Below are positions 9,869 to 18,089 of a stretch of 64,000 bases of DNA, one piece after another (the stretch's first letter is position 1; the number at the start of each line of letters is the position of its first letter). Both the position numbers and the translations under genes were made by a program. The DNA lies in assembly GCF_015140235.1 (NCBI RefSeq), contig NZ_AP023321.1, positions 1,540,501 to 1,604,500 of the forward strand, in the 5' to 3' direction. The notes under the pieces are model-generated. The model saw only the letters and a program-made list of their open reading frames with translations, ran no database searches and was not told the origin of the DNA. Source of the stretch: Solibaculum mannosilyticum (GTDB lineage Bacteria > Bacillota > Clostridia > Oscillospirales > Acutalibacteraceae).

Positions 9869-10365
9869 TTACTGCTTTAATGTATTGGACAAAGTCTTTA
9901 CAATATATAATCCAAATCCATTTTCGCCGTCCTTCTGATCTCTTGCAAAATCAGGACGACAGAAAGGTTCAAACAGGCGCATCAATTTTCTGCCAGGATT
10001 TGAAAGCAAATTGGAAAGAATCTTTTCCAAACTCCTCTTTGAGATACACACGGGACGCTTTTCCTGTATTTTGAAACAAAAGTCCAATTGTTTTGCTTTT
10101 GCAATCAACTAATATGGCCCGCAGATCTGGGGAAGTGTATCAGATAGGTCAAATGTCTCTGCATTTTGCTTTTCCTGCGTAACATCGAGCCGGGAAGTAT
10201 CCAAAATCTCCCCAATCATAGAAGAAATCCTCTCGGTAATCTCTTTGCATTCTAACAGGTAAACATCCCGTTCCTTATATTTTCAACGCCTAAAATCATG
10301 TTTTCTAAAATGGAATTTAAGGCTGTAATAGGCGTCTTCAATGACAAACCGTCATGGATTTAGGG
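9869..10365 (-). pseudogene. Remnant of a VanS-like sensor histidine kinase
   Basis: Kinase pieces appear in order on the minus strand. LKTPITALNSILENMI (dimerization box, near 10335-10290) comes first, then ITERISSMIGEILDTSRLDV (near 10245-10180), then LEKILSNLLSNP, LFEPFCRPDFARDQKDGENGFGLYIVK (ATPase domain). Frame changes, a stop after the CGPY segment and a missing base pair at the phosphorylated histidine show that the gene is dead. No partner regulator remains next to it. Confidence 0.75.
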
Positions 10366-10390
10366 TAAAATAATTTTTCCAAAACGACAA

Positions 10391-10435
10391 ACACCAAATG
10401 GTGTACACTCAAATGAACATAACACCATTCAGTGT
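10391..10435. promoter_or_regulatory. Two operator-like palindromes before the split XRE gene
   Basis: ACACCAAATGGTGT (10391-10404) and ACACCATTCAGTGT (10422-10435) are related palindromes in the upstream region of the small XRE gene at 10473, as expected for autoregulation. Confidence 0.55.
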
Positions 10436-10472
10436 ATTCTAATAATAGAATTCCGTTGACAGGAGGATTTAC

Positions 10473-10628
10473 GTGCCATACAGAAGAATTAGAGATCTGA
10501 GGGAAGACGCCGATTTAAGTCAAAAAGAGATTGCCCAAATTCTTCATATGCATAAGACCACTTATGTCCGGTATGAAAGCGGTGAAAGAGAGATCCCTTT
10601 CAATATTGCGATTTTGCTTGCGGATTAG
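10473..10628 (+). pseudogene. Small XRE regulator, 5' part (split by the mobile element)
   Basis: GTG start after AGGAGG; 51 codons encode a helix-turn-helix protein (REDADLSQKEIAQILHMHKTTYVRYESG) that stops at TAG exactly where the element begins. The missing end (YYDVSLDYIAGR) is found at 17876-17938, beyond the element. The joined protein would be about 72 residues, the usual size of this family. Confidence 0.85.
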
Positions 10629-10630
10629 GT

Positions 10631-10650
10631 CAGTTTACAAGGAACTACAC
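10631..10650 (+). repeat. Left terminal inverted repeat of the element
   Basis: CAGTTTACAAGGAACTACAC; the right end (17854-17873) is its reverse complement with one mismatch. These are likely the recombinase binding sites around the crossover. Confidence 0.85.
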
Positions 10651-11099
10651 GCAGACCACGAAACGGGGGCTGCTGACAACAAATAAAGGCTGAGTATCAA
10701 GCACCGAAAAAGTGCGAGATATTCAGCCTGTTTTGTTGTCCGGGGTTTCCAAAGGGGCTTGCCCCTTGGCACACGACTTTGCTTGCAAAGTGTAGTGTGT
10801 TATACGCTCTGTCGGCGTTGCTGCGAAAATGAGGTTGCCGCCGGGTCGGGCAAGGGCATTTGAAGCAGCAGGAAAACAGGGCTGTGATTGCGTGTCGTGG
10901 AGCCGCAAGCGCAGGGCTGGTTTCGTCAGCAGACAGGGCGTATATGAAAGCCCCCGTTCCTCGTCCCACGCCGGACTTCGGGACAAAATGTCCCGAACTT
11001 GTGGACACACTCACAAAAAGCAAACAGATTTTTCTCTCAAAATTGGAATGGGCGGGGAAGCCATTTTAGGGCTTTGCTATCTCCCTGATAAATGAGAAG
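10651..11099. other. Non-coding left arm of the element (oriT region)
   Basis: No convincing gene. It contains a short AAGGGGC/GCCCCTT hairpin at 10751-10766, the oriT at 10776-10805, a 21-base palindrome at 10977-10997 that recurs at 13792-13812, and the first copy of the cassette-flank repeat at 11047-11075. Open frames on both strands here overlap each other and have no ribosome sites. Confidence 0.6.
10776..10805 (+). other. oriT: Origin of transfer, pMV158/MobV type
   Basis: ACTTTGCTTGCAAAGT, a short hairpin, runs into GTAGTGTGTTATAC. This matches the layout and core of the pMV158 oriT, where a similar hairpin precedes TAGTGTG/TTA. By analogy the nick falls after position 10799. The relaxase that would cut it is encoded at 15011-15952. 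Confidence 0.8.
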
Positions 11100-11486
11100 T
11101 TAAGTTTCGTCCATATATATTTTTATCTCGATGTATTCATGATTTCTTGCATAAGCAAACGACGCTGATTTTCTGATATAGTCAAATATATTTTCGTCTA
11201 AATCTTCGTCCCATGTTGTTTCGCTGAAAATTTTATTTTCAGCGGTTGGCTTATACAAGATGACTACATGGATTTGATAAAACTCTTCATCATCATTTGA
11301 AAACTGTCGAACTAATGAAATTTGAAAAAATGGTTCTTTTGAAAAAGCAGTAAATGTTCCGGTTTCAAATAAAACCATATCTTCTTCAAGCGGTGTGCTG
11401 CACATCTGCTCAAAAACATCAACTATTTCTTCCACAGACATTTTATCCGTTATCTTATCTTCTAAAAACTTAATCAAGTTCTCCAT
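11100..11486 (-). CDS. Cargo protein of unknown function (128 aa)
   Basis: AGGAGG lies 8 bases before the ATG at 11486. The protein is acidic and soluble with no signal or membrane segment: a helical N-terminus (MENLIKFLEDKITDKMSVEEIVDVFEQM), then a probable beta region (FFQISLVRQFS, YQIHVVILYKP, YIEIKIYMDET). I do not recognise the family. Size, acidity and its place in a cargo cassette resemble orphan immunity proteins, but that is only an impression. The upstream bases copy the 3' end of the repressor gene. Confidence 0.6.
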   Translation of the reverse strand: MENLIKFLEDKITDKMSVEEIVDVFEQMCSTPLEEDMVLFETGTFTAFSKEPFFQISLVRQFSNDDEEFYQIHVVILYKPTAENKIFSETTWDEDLDENIFDYIRKSASFAYARNHEYIEIKIYMDET

Positions 11487-11514
11487 TGATTTTCCTCCTG
11501 TAAATTCTTATTTA

Positions 11515-11610
11515 TTGTTCTCTACTTCCGTCCCCGCTGTGGATTTGGATTTTTCAGCAAATCTGACTTATCAGTTCTTAGAAATGGGCGGGAAGCCATT
11601 TTAGGGCTTT
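11515..11610. repeat. Degenerate copy of the repressor 3' end plus cassette-flank repeat
   Basis: Bases 11515-11574 resemble 12079-12138, the last codons of the XRE repressor and the gap after it. Bases 11582-11610 repeat 11047-11075 (core GGAAGCCATTTTAGGGCTTT). The two cargo genes therefore sit in duplicated units. Confidence 0.65.
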
Positions 11611-11726
11611 CCCGCCTTGATTGCCCATTAGCAAAGACGGGCGGGGCTGTCAACGGCGGCGCATGAAATGCGCCGTTCATCTTGACCGTTGACTGGCTCG
11701 ACTGGCTTTGCTATCTCCCCAACAAG

Positions 11727-12059
11727 TTATTGTTTGTTGTTTTTCCAATTATCTAAACGGGCTTGCATAGTTTCTCGCCATTCTTCACTTGGACAAGCAG
11801 TAATCAATTTTCGATACTCTTCACTTGATGGCGCTTCTATCAAATAAGACTCTACCAATTTTAGCAAATCCCACTCTACTCCATACATTCCACCTTCGGG
11901 GAAAATGTCAATCAATACGCCTACTTCTTCTCTTGTCAATGGCGTTTTTACATTGGAGAGCAATTCGTCATACATGTTGATGGTTTCTACTGTAGGGTCA
12001 TCTTTCACTGCGTCTGGCATTTGACCGAGAAGTTTCAATTTTATAATTGCCTCCTGCAC
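11727..12059 (-). CDS. Cargo protein of unknown function (110 aa)
   Basis: The frame opens at GTG 12155 inside the repressor gene. A better start is GTG 12059, 8 bases after GGAGG and downstream of the repressor stop. The protein is acidic and helical (VQEAIIKLKLLGQMPDAV, LTREEVGVLIDIFPEGG, SSEEYRKLITACPSEEWRETM) with no membrane segment. No family is recognised. It occupies the second of two duplicated cassettes behind the element repressor. Confidence 0.6.
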   Translation of the reverse strand: MQEAIIKLKLLGQMPDAVKDDPTVETINMYDELLSNVKTPLTREEVGVLIDIFPEGGMYGVEWDLLKLVESYLIEAPSSEEYRKLITACPSEEWRETMQARLDNWKNNKQ

Positions 12060-12085
12060 CTTTACTCCCTCCAATTTCTCGTTCT

Positions 12086-12886
12086 CTATTTTCTCCCCCG
12101 CTGTGGGTTCGGATTTTTCAGCAAGTCCGACTTCTGTGCAATCTTTTTCAGCCACTTCTTTTCTTCCTCGGACAGCTTTTTCAAATTCAGCTTGAGCCGC
12201 TTACAGATAAACGCCAGCGACGCTTGCTCCGGGCCGCTGCCCTCTTTGGCGGTTTCCTCGGCGGTCTGCAAGAAATCTTCCAGTGGATTGTCCTCCGGGA
12301 CGCTGAAAAAATCGTCCTTATGTGCTTCCCGCAGGTCAAGAGCTATCTTGTTTATGTCCTGCTGTATCACATAGCGGCAAAAGCTGTCATCATCAATATG
12401 GGCGGCGATAAGCTGTCTTAACTGCGGGTCGGTCAAGCCGGGATTGTGCTGCTTCATAATGGTTGTACTCACAGCGTCTACAATGGCGTTTGCACTCTGC
12501 ACCTGTTTGCCAGCGATACCGTTTACATAGATTTCAAGGTCAGCCATGAGCCGGGGGAAATCCGGGTGTGCCGCCAGCTCACACAAGAGGGAATTATCCA
12601 CCCGCCCACTTTTCAATAGTTCAATCATATCATCGCTCAAACGCAGGTCTGCAAGATCGGCGTTTGGGTGATTTTTTGTTTGAGAACGCCCCAGCAGATA
12701 ATCAACAGTCACTTCATAAAACTTTGCCAACTCAATAAGGGCATAATGGCTGATGTCCTTGAAATTATCCCCCTCATAACTGCCCAACGCAGACTTGGAG
12801 AGGTGCGTCTGCTCCGCAAGCTGTTCCAGCGTCAACCCACGCTCCACACGCAGGTCTTTCAATCGTTCTTGTATGGATAGTTCCAT
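12086..12886 (-). CDS. XRE-family repressor of the mobile element
   Basis: A 266-residue protein with an N-terminal helix-turn-helix (residues 5-62: LTLEQLAEQTHLSKSALGSYEG, then FYEVTVDYLLGR) and a long helical C-terminal region found in regulators of gut Firmicutes transferable elements. AAGGAGGGGG precedes the ATG. It probably keeps the mobilization and recombination genes silent; the target operator is not evident. Confidence 0.85.
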   Translation of the reverse strand: MELSIQERLKDLRVERGLTLEQLAEQTHLSKSALGSYEGDNFKDISHYALIELAKFYEVTVDYLLGRSQTKNHPNADLADLRLSDDMIELLKSGRVDNSLLCELAAHPDFPRLMADLEIYVNGIAGKQVQSANAIVDAVSTTIMKQHNPGLTDPQLRQLIAAHIDDDSFCRYVIQQDINKIALDLREAHKDDFFSVPEDNPLEDFLQTAEETAKEGSGPEQASLAFICKRLKLNLKKLSEEEKKWLKKIAQKSDLLKNPNPQRGRK

Positions 12887-12924
12887 GCACTCCCCCTCCT
12901 TGTCTGTTTATGTTACCTGTTATA

Positions 12925-13560
12925 TCAAAGTTTGTTCAGATACCCGATTTCATCTAATTCTGCCTTAATCTCGTCCCATTCACTACGCTTGGGGTTTAAT
13001 GCAACAATCATCTCTTTTGTCACCGGCACCCCGTCTGCAAGCTGGCGCACAACTTCCAAAGGCAGGTCGGCGGGATAAAACCACTTCCCGTATTCCACAT
13101 AGGTCTGCGGATTACCATCAATCATAGAGAGTAAATCCTTGGAAGCGTCCTCACCAGCCATAGGATTACAGTGCCAAACAACGCCATCTTCCGTCCAGAC
13201 GCAAAAAGTGCTTTTCATCTTTTTGACTTCTCTGCTATTCATGAGCTTTTGCAAAGCGGAAGGCATCCCATTTGTCAAATCCTCTATCCGAGGGAGTTTT
13301 TCTTCCCAATCGTAAAGTTCAGAATCTACACCATTGATAACACAGCCTTCAGATGTGAACATGATAATCATGCTTTGCTCACTGCCATCGGTAGCCCAAA
13401 ATGCTTCTTTTCCCTTTCTCCATATGGGATTGTATGTATAGTGACGGATGAAACTCCATTCCTTCTCTAACATGATGATGTCCAAAGCTGCAAGCCCTTT
13501 GCAGAAAGCCTTTAGGCGATTTACATCAGGTAATCCAGACAAATTTTTCGTTGAAATCAT
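12925..13560 (-). CDS. Conserved hypothetical protein of the element (211 aa)
   Basis: Soluble, Trp-rich (EKEWSFIRHYTYNPIWRKGKEAFWA), with KSTFCVWTEDGVVWHCNP and a C-terminal helical part (PLEVVRQLADGVPVTKEMIV). No catalytic motif or membrane segment is visible. It lies 38 bases upstream of the repressor and on the same strand, so the two are probably cotranscribed. I do not recognise a function. Confidence 0.65.
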   Translation of the reverse strand: MISTKNLSGLPDVNRLKAFCKGLAALDIIMLEKEWSFIRHYTYNPIWRKGKEAFWATDGSEQSMIIMFTSEGCVINGVDSELYDWEEKLPRIEDLTNGMPSALQKLMNSREVKKMKSTFCVWTEDGVVWHCNPMAGEDASKDLLSMIDGNPQTYVEYGKWFYPADLPLEVVRQLADGVPVTKEMIVALNPKRSEWDEIKAELDEIGYLNKL

Positions 13561-13904
13561 ATCGCCACTCCTTTCAAACTTTAATTGCCATCCAAGTACT
13601 TTTATTTTACCACAATTCCGAGAGCGTGGAAATAGAGAGTTTTCCGAACTGATTTCCGACCTTATGGATATACGGGGCGGGCGGTCTTTTAGGTGTAGAC
13701 TTAGGGTAGTTCATCGATGAGCTGCACCTTGAAAAATGAATGACCGTCCGAAAAGGAATACCCAGGCAGGGGAAGCACCGCAACGAGCCACTTCGGGACA
13801 AAATGTCCCGAAGTCCGGGGAGCGTGCCAACGCCGGAACACGCCGCAGAAATGGGGCAGGAAGCTTTTTCGGGGAGAACGGCAAAGGAAAAATGGAGGGA
13901 ACAC
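13561..13904. other. Divergent control region inside the element
   Basis: No gene. Leftward (repressor side) and rightward (mobilization side) transcription must start here. It holds the second copy of the 21-base palindrome (13792-13812, an ACTTCGGGACA/TGTCCCGAAGT stem with an AAA centre), a candidate operator. Confidence 0.5.
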
Positions 13905-14318
13905 ATGAGAGAGAACCCATATAAACGACTGCCGCCCATAGAGCGCAAGCAGGACGGTTCCCTTTACCGCATGACACCGGCACAGAGGAAACAGGCAAAC
14001 GCCCTGATCCGCCGGGAGTGCTGCTGTTATGAGGACGGGAACTGTATGCTCCTTGACGATGGGGACACCCACACTTGCCCCCAAACCGTTTCTTTCTCGG
14101 TCTGCTGTAAGTGGTTCCGCTGGTCGGTCTTGCCGCAAATCGGGACGCTGGAAGCGGAGATTTTCCGGGATAAGGAGCTAAAACGCTGTGCGGTCTGCGG
14201 CAGAGTGTTCGTCCCAAAGTCCAACCGGGCGAAATACTGTCCCGACTGTGCCGCCAGAGTTCACAGGCGGCAGAAAACAGAAAGTGAACGGAAAAGGAGG
14301 TCTTGTGTGGACAGTTAG
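13905..14318 (+). CDS. Cysteine-rich VLP-domain protein
   Basis: A 137-residue protein. The start at 13905 follows GGAGGGAACAC. Three cysteine groups (RRECCCYEDGNC, CCKWF, then CAVCGRVF and KYCPDCAARVHR) suggest zinc binding, and the tail is Arg/Lys-rich. Members of the Cys-rich VLP family regularly sit before the replication and relaxase genes of Firmicutes mobilizable elements; the job is not established. The C-terminal CxxC pair looks like a zinc ribbon. Confidence 0.8.
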   Translation: MRENPYKRLPPIERKQDGSLYRMTPAQRKQANALIRRECCCYEDGNCMLLDDGDTHTCPQTVSFSVCCKWFRWSVLPQIGTLEAEIFRDKELKRCAVCGRVFVPKSNRAKYCPDCAARVHRRQKTESERKRRSCVDS

Positions 14319-14429
14319 GGGCTGAAAAGTCCTTGATTTACAAGGCTTTACAAGCACAGAACAGGGGCAGGCAATAGAAACTACCGTCTGCCTCCGAAAA
14401 CGGACTTCTAACCGTCCACAAAACACAAT

Positions 14430-14825
14430 ATGACAAACACCATTTATATCCATCAGCCGGAAAAAGCGGTCAGCTTTACCCGGCTTCCCAATTTCCTTTT
14501 TGAAGCCCCCACATTCATGCCCCTGTCCAACGAAGCAAAGGTACTGTATGCCTTTATCCTGCGCCGGACAGACCTGTCACGAAAAAACGGGTGGGTGGAC
14601 GAATACGGGCGGATTTACCTCTACTATCCCATCAACGAGGTAGTGGAGCTGCTCCACTGCGGGCGGCAGAAAGCGGTCAACACCCTGCGGGAGCTGCAAT
14701 ACGCCGGATTGGTAGAGATTCAGAAGCAGGGCTGTGGAAAACCCAATCGCATTTACCCAAAATCCTACGAAGCGGTTCCAAACACCGACTTCAAGAAATA
14801 CGGTTATGGAACGCCGGAGGACTGA
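14430..14825 (+). CDS. RepA N-terminal-like replication initiator (131 aa)
   Basis: Has the RepA-N signature: FTRLPNFLFEAPTFMPLSNEAKVLYAFILRR, GWVDEYGRIYLYYPINEVVELLHCGRQKAVNTLREL, a winged helix-turn-helix. Full plasmid RepA-N proteins are 250-350 residues; this is only the DNA-binding N-terminal part. It may help replicate the excised circle or act as an accessory DNA-binding protein. Confidence 0.8.
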   Translation: MTNTIYIHQPEKAVSFTRLPNFLFEAPTFMPLSNEAKVLYAFILRRTDLSRKNGWVDEYGRIYLYYPINEVVELLHCGRQKAVNTLRELQYAGLVEIQKQGCGKPNRIYPKSYEAVPNTDFKKYGYGTPED

Positions 14826-15010
14826 AAACCGCACTCCACAAGTACGATAATCAATCCTCTTGAAGTACGAAAATCGGACGGTATATAGAAATACAGAGAT
14901 TAAAACGATTTTATTTATATCTTATCCATTCCTATCCGATCCGAGATATTTTCTGCGGGATTTTCCTGTGGAAAAGTCCCGGAAAGGAACGGAACGGGGA
15001 AAGGAGTTTC

Positions 15011-15952
15011 ATGGCACAACACGCAATTTTGCGATTTGAAAAACACAAGGGCAATCCGGCAAGACCGCTGGAAGCCCATCACGAACGGCAAAAGGAACAG
15101 TACGCCAGCAATCCCGACATTGACACCAGCCGGAGCAAGTACAATTTCCACATCGTCAAGCCGGAGGGACGCTATTACCACTTCATTCAAAGCCGCATTG
15201 AACAAGCTGGCTGCCGCACCCGCAGGGACAGCACCCGTTTTGTGGATACGCTGATTACCGCCAGCCCGGAATTTTTTAAGAAGAAGTCCCCAAAGGAGAT
15301 ACAGGAATTTTTCCAGAGGGCGGCTGATTTCTTAATCGGGCGTGTAGGGAAAGAAAATATCGTGTCGGCGGTGGTACACATGGACGAGAAAACGCCCCAC
15401 CTGCATTTGGTCTTTGTCCCTCTGACAGAGGACAACCGCCTGTGTGCAAAGGAGATTATAGGGAATAGAGCCAACCTCACAAAATGGCAGGACGATTTTC
15501 ACGCCTATATGGTGGAGAAATATCCCGACTTGGAGCGTGGGGAAAGTGCCAGCAAGACAGGCAGGAAGCATATCCCCACCCGTCTGTTCAAGCAGGCGGT
15601 CAATCTCTCCAAACAGGCAAGAGCCATTGAAGCCACGCTGGGCGATATTACCCCGTTCAACGCCGGAAAGAAAAAAGAGGAAGCCCTCTCCCTGCTGAAA
15701 AAATGGTTTCCGCAGATGGAGAACTTCTCCGGTCAGCTCAAAAAATACAAGGTTACAATAAACGACCTTTTAGCAGAAAATGAACAGTTGGAAGCCAGAG
15801 CCAAAGCCAGCGAAAAGGGCAAGATGAAAGATACGATGGAACGGGCAAAGCTGGAAAGCGAGCTGAAAGACATTCAGCGGCTGGTAGACCGTATCCCGCC
15901 GGAGGTGCTGGCAGAACTGAAACGGCAACAGCGGCACACAAGGGAACGGTGA
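15011..15952 (+). CDS. mobV: MobV-family relaxase (Mob/Pre)
   Basis: A 313-residue relaxase. It starts MAQHAILRFEKHKGNP (motif I region), and has the metal-binding motif HMDEKTPHLHLVFVP (residues about 122-136) and a coiled-coil C-terminus (ENEQLEARAKASEKGK). It would nick the oriT at 10776-10805 and lead single-strand transfer with a helper conjugation system. It is followed by a small gene and the recombinase. Confidence 0.92.
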   Translation: MAQHAILRFEKHKGNPARPLEAHHERQKEQYASNPDIDTSRSKYNFHIVKPEGRYYHFIQSRIEQAGCRTRRDSTRFVDTLITASPEFFKKKSPKEIQEFFQRAADFLIGRVGKENIVSAVVHMDEKTPHLHLVFVPLTEDNRLCAKEIIGNRANLTKWQDDFHAYMVEKYPDLERGESASKTGRKHIPTRLFKQAVNLSKQARAIEATLGDITPFNAGKKKEEALSLLKKWFPQMENFSGQLKKYKVTINDLLAENEQLEARAKASEKGKMKDTMERAKLESELKDIQRLVDRIPPEVLAELKRQQRHTRER

Positions 15953-16022
15953 TTGATGGCAGAAAACATTTCACGCCGCAGCATGGCGGCACTGCACTTT
16001 GAAAATTAAATACGGAGGTACT

Positions 16023-16214
16023 ATGGAGCATATCAGATACAAGAAAGAAACCGAAGTCGTGACTTTTCAGGGAAAGGAAATCACGCTGGAAAATCTCTCT
16101 CCGGTGTTCACGCCGGAGCAGGAAGCGGCAAAACGCCGGGAGCTGGAACAGCAGCTTTATGAGGTGTTCCGCAAGTATGCCGACAAACGGCAGAGTGAGG
16201 AAGCCGGGGCATAA
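16023..16214 (+). CDS. Small element protein (63 aa)
   Basis: ATG at 16023 after CGGAGG. Charged, helical: EHIRYKKETEVVTFQGKEITLENLSPVF then TPEQEAAKRRELEQQLYEVFRKYADKR. Position between relaxase and recombinase suggests a recombination directionality or accessory factor, but there is no motif to prove it. Confidence 0.65.
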   Translation: MEHIRYKKETEVVTFQGKEITLENLSPVFTPEQEAAKRRELEQQLYEVFRKYADKRQSEEAGA

Positions 16215-16308
16215 GGTTTTCCGAAGCCATCGTTGATTTGCGGGGCTGCTGGCGGTATAATAAAACTGTCAGCAGCTCCGTTTCTTTTTTAAGAAAAGGA
16301 GCGACAAT

Positions 16309-17820
16309 ATGAACAATCGAATAGACGCAATCTATGCAAGACAATCGGTAGACAAAAAGGATAGCATTTCCATTGAAAGCCAGATTGAATTTTGCAAATA
16401 TGAGTTGAAAGGCGGTAACTGCAAGGAATACACAGACAAGGGGTACAGCGGCAAGAACACAGAACGTCCGAAGTTTCAAGAACTGGTGCGGGACATCAAG
16501 CGGGGCTTGATTGCAAAAGTCGTGGTTTACAAACTCGACCGTATCAGCCGTTCCATTCTGGACTTCGCAAACATGATGGAGCTGTTCCAGCAGTACAATG
16601 TAGAGTTTGTGTCCTCTACGGAAAAGTTTGATACCTCCACCCCGATGGGGCGGGCGATGCTGAATATCTGTATCGTGTTCGCCCAGCTTGAACGGGAAAC
16701 CATACAGAAGCGGGTAACGGACGCTTATTACTCCCGCAGCCAACGTGGTTTCAAAATGGGTGGGAAAGCCCCCTACGGCTTCCATACCGAGCCGATCAAG
16801 ATGGACGGTATCAACACAAAAAAGCTGGTGGTAAACCCGGAGGAAGCGGCAAATATCCGGCTGATGTTTGAGATGTACGCCCAGCCCACCACCTCCTACG
16901 GGGACATTACCCGGTACTTTGCCGAACAGGGGATTTTATTCAACGGTAAAGAACTGATACGCCCCACGCTGGCGCAGATGTTACGCAATCCCGTCTATGT
17001 GCAGGCAGACCTTGATGTGTACGAGTTTTTCAAAAGTCAAGGGGCAGTCCTGGTCAATGACGCTGCCGATTTTACCGGCATGAATGGCTGCTATCTGTAT
17101 CAAGGGCGGGATGTGAAGCCCAGCAAAAAGAACGACTTGAAAGACCAAATGCTGGTGCTGGCTCCCCATGAGGGCATTGTCCCCTCCGAAATCTGGCTGA
17201 CCTGCCGCAAGAAGCTGATGAACAACATGAAAATCCAGTCTGCCCGAAAAGCCACCCATACATGGCTGGCGGGAAAAATCAAGTGCGGGAACTGCGGGTA
17301 TGCCCTTATGAGCATTAACAATCCTGTGGGAAAGCAATATCTCCGCTGCACAAAACGGCTGGATAACAAGAGCTGTGCCGGGTGTGGGAAAATCATCACT
17401 TCGGAACTGGAAGCGGTTGTTTATCAGCAGATGGTAAAGAAGCTGGCAAGCTACAAGACATTGACAGGCAGAAAGAAAGCGGCAAAGGCAAACCCGAAAA
17501 TCGCCGCCCTGCAAGTGGAGCTTGCTCATGTGGACGGCGAGATTGAAAAGCTGGTGGACAGTCTAACGGGCGCAAACAATGTCCTGCTCTCCTATGTGAA
17601 TGTGAAGATAGCAGAACTGGACGGGCGCAAGCAGGAACTTCTGGCGAGGATAGCGGAACTAACGGTGGAAGCCATTAGCCCGGAACAGGTCAACCAGATT
17701 TCCGGCTACCTCGACACTTGGGAGAATGTATCCTTTGACGACAAGCGGCGGGTGGTAGACTTGATGATTACCACCATAGCCGCCACAAGCGACAGCTTGA
17801 ATATCACATGGAAAATCTGA
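16309..17820 (+). CDS. Large serine recombinase (integrase of the element)
   Basis: A 503-residue recombinase. The catalytic serine is in IYARQSVDKKDSIS (about residue 12); VYKLDRISRS, FDTSTPMGRAMLNICIVFAQLERE and GGKAPYGF complete the resolvase domain and start of the recombinase domain. A zinc ribbon (KCGNCGYAL ... CGKII) and a coiled coil follow. Such enzymes cut the element out as a circle and insert it elsewhere using short crossover sites. It ends 33 bases inside the right terminal repeat. Confidence 0.95.
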   Translation: MNNRIDAIYARQSVDKKDSISIESQIEFCKYELKGGNCKEYTDKGYSGKNTERPKFQELVRDIKRGLIAKVVVYKLDRISRSILDFANMMELFQQYNVEFVSSTEKFDTSTPMGRAMLNICIVFAQLERETIQKRVTDAYYSRSQRGFKMGGKAPYGFHTEPIKMDGINTKKLVVNPEEAANIRLMFEMYAQPTTSYGDITRYFAEQGILFNGKELIRPTLAQMLRNPVYVQADLDVYEFFKSQGAVLVNDAADFTGMNGCYLYQGRDVKPSKKNDLKDQMLVLAPHEGIVPSEIWLTCRKKLMNNMKIQSARKATHTWLAGKIKCGNCGYALMSINNPVGKQYLRCTKRLDNKSCAGCGKIITSELEAVVYQQMVKKLASYKTLTGRKKAAKANPKIAALQVELAHVDGEIEKLVDSLTGANNVLLSYVNVKIAELDGRKQELLARIAELTVEAISPEQVNQISGYLDTWENVSFDDKRRVVDLMITTIAATSDSLNITWKI

Positions 17821-17853
17821 CGGGTGGAACCCCTCCCGTCAGATACCTACCCT

Positions 17854-17873
17854 GTGTAGTCCCTTGTAAACTG
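17854..17873 (-). repeat. Right terminal inverted repeat of the element
   Basis: Reverse complement reads CAGTTTACAAGGGACTACAC, differing at one base from the left end at 10631-10650. Confidence 0.85.
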
Positions 17874-17875
17874 TA

Positions 17876-17938
17876 CTTTATTACGATGTAAGCTTGGATT
17901 ATATCGCGGGTCGAACCAATCGTCGGAATCTGAAATGA
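17876..17938 (+). pseudogene. Small XRE regulator, 3' part
   Basis: Reads LYYDVSLDYIAGRTNRRNLK then TGA. The YYxVSLDYxxGR ending is the usual C-terminus of small XRE repressors and continues the fragment that stops at 10628. Separated from it by the mobile element. Confidence 0.8.
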
Positions 17939-18089
17939 GAATTAATGGTCCTTTACCGCACAAGGCAAAACAGTTGGCTGCAATATTTACCGTAAACGAT
18001 CTGTATTGATTGCGCTACAAGCATGGAATCTAATATATGATTTAGACTTGGAAAGGTTGACTATCTTACTTAGGGATAAGGAGAAAACT

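Larger units (their letters stand above)
10626..17875. mobile_element. Integrative mobilizable element (serine recombinase, MobV)
   Basis: About 7.25 kb lies between the two halves of an XRE gene. The ends carry matching inverted repeats (19 of 20 bases). Inside are oriT, repressor, cargo genes, Cys-rich VLP-type protein, RepA-N-like protein, MobV relaxase, a small gene and a large serine recombinase at the right end. No type IV secretion genes are present, so transfer would need a helper. Base usage is visibly more GC-rich than the flanks. Exact crossover bases cannot be fixed without an empty site. Confidence 0.85.

Noticed and set aside
10697-11095. Overlapping open frames on both strands left of the element cargo genes
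   Set aside because: They overlap the oriT and a palindrome, have no ribosome sites and resemble no protein; GC-rich non-coding sequence explains them.
12060-12155. N-terminal extension of the second cargo gene into the repressor gene
   Set aside because: The extension is only the repressor 3' end in another frame; GTG 12059 has its own ribosome site.
13607-14453. Minus-strand frames opposite the Cys-rich VLP gene
   Set aside because: Shadows of the rightward gene and of the control region; Arg/Ser/Pro-rich without domain.
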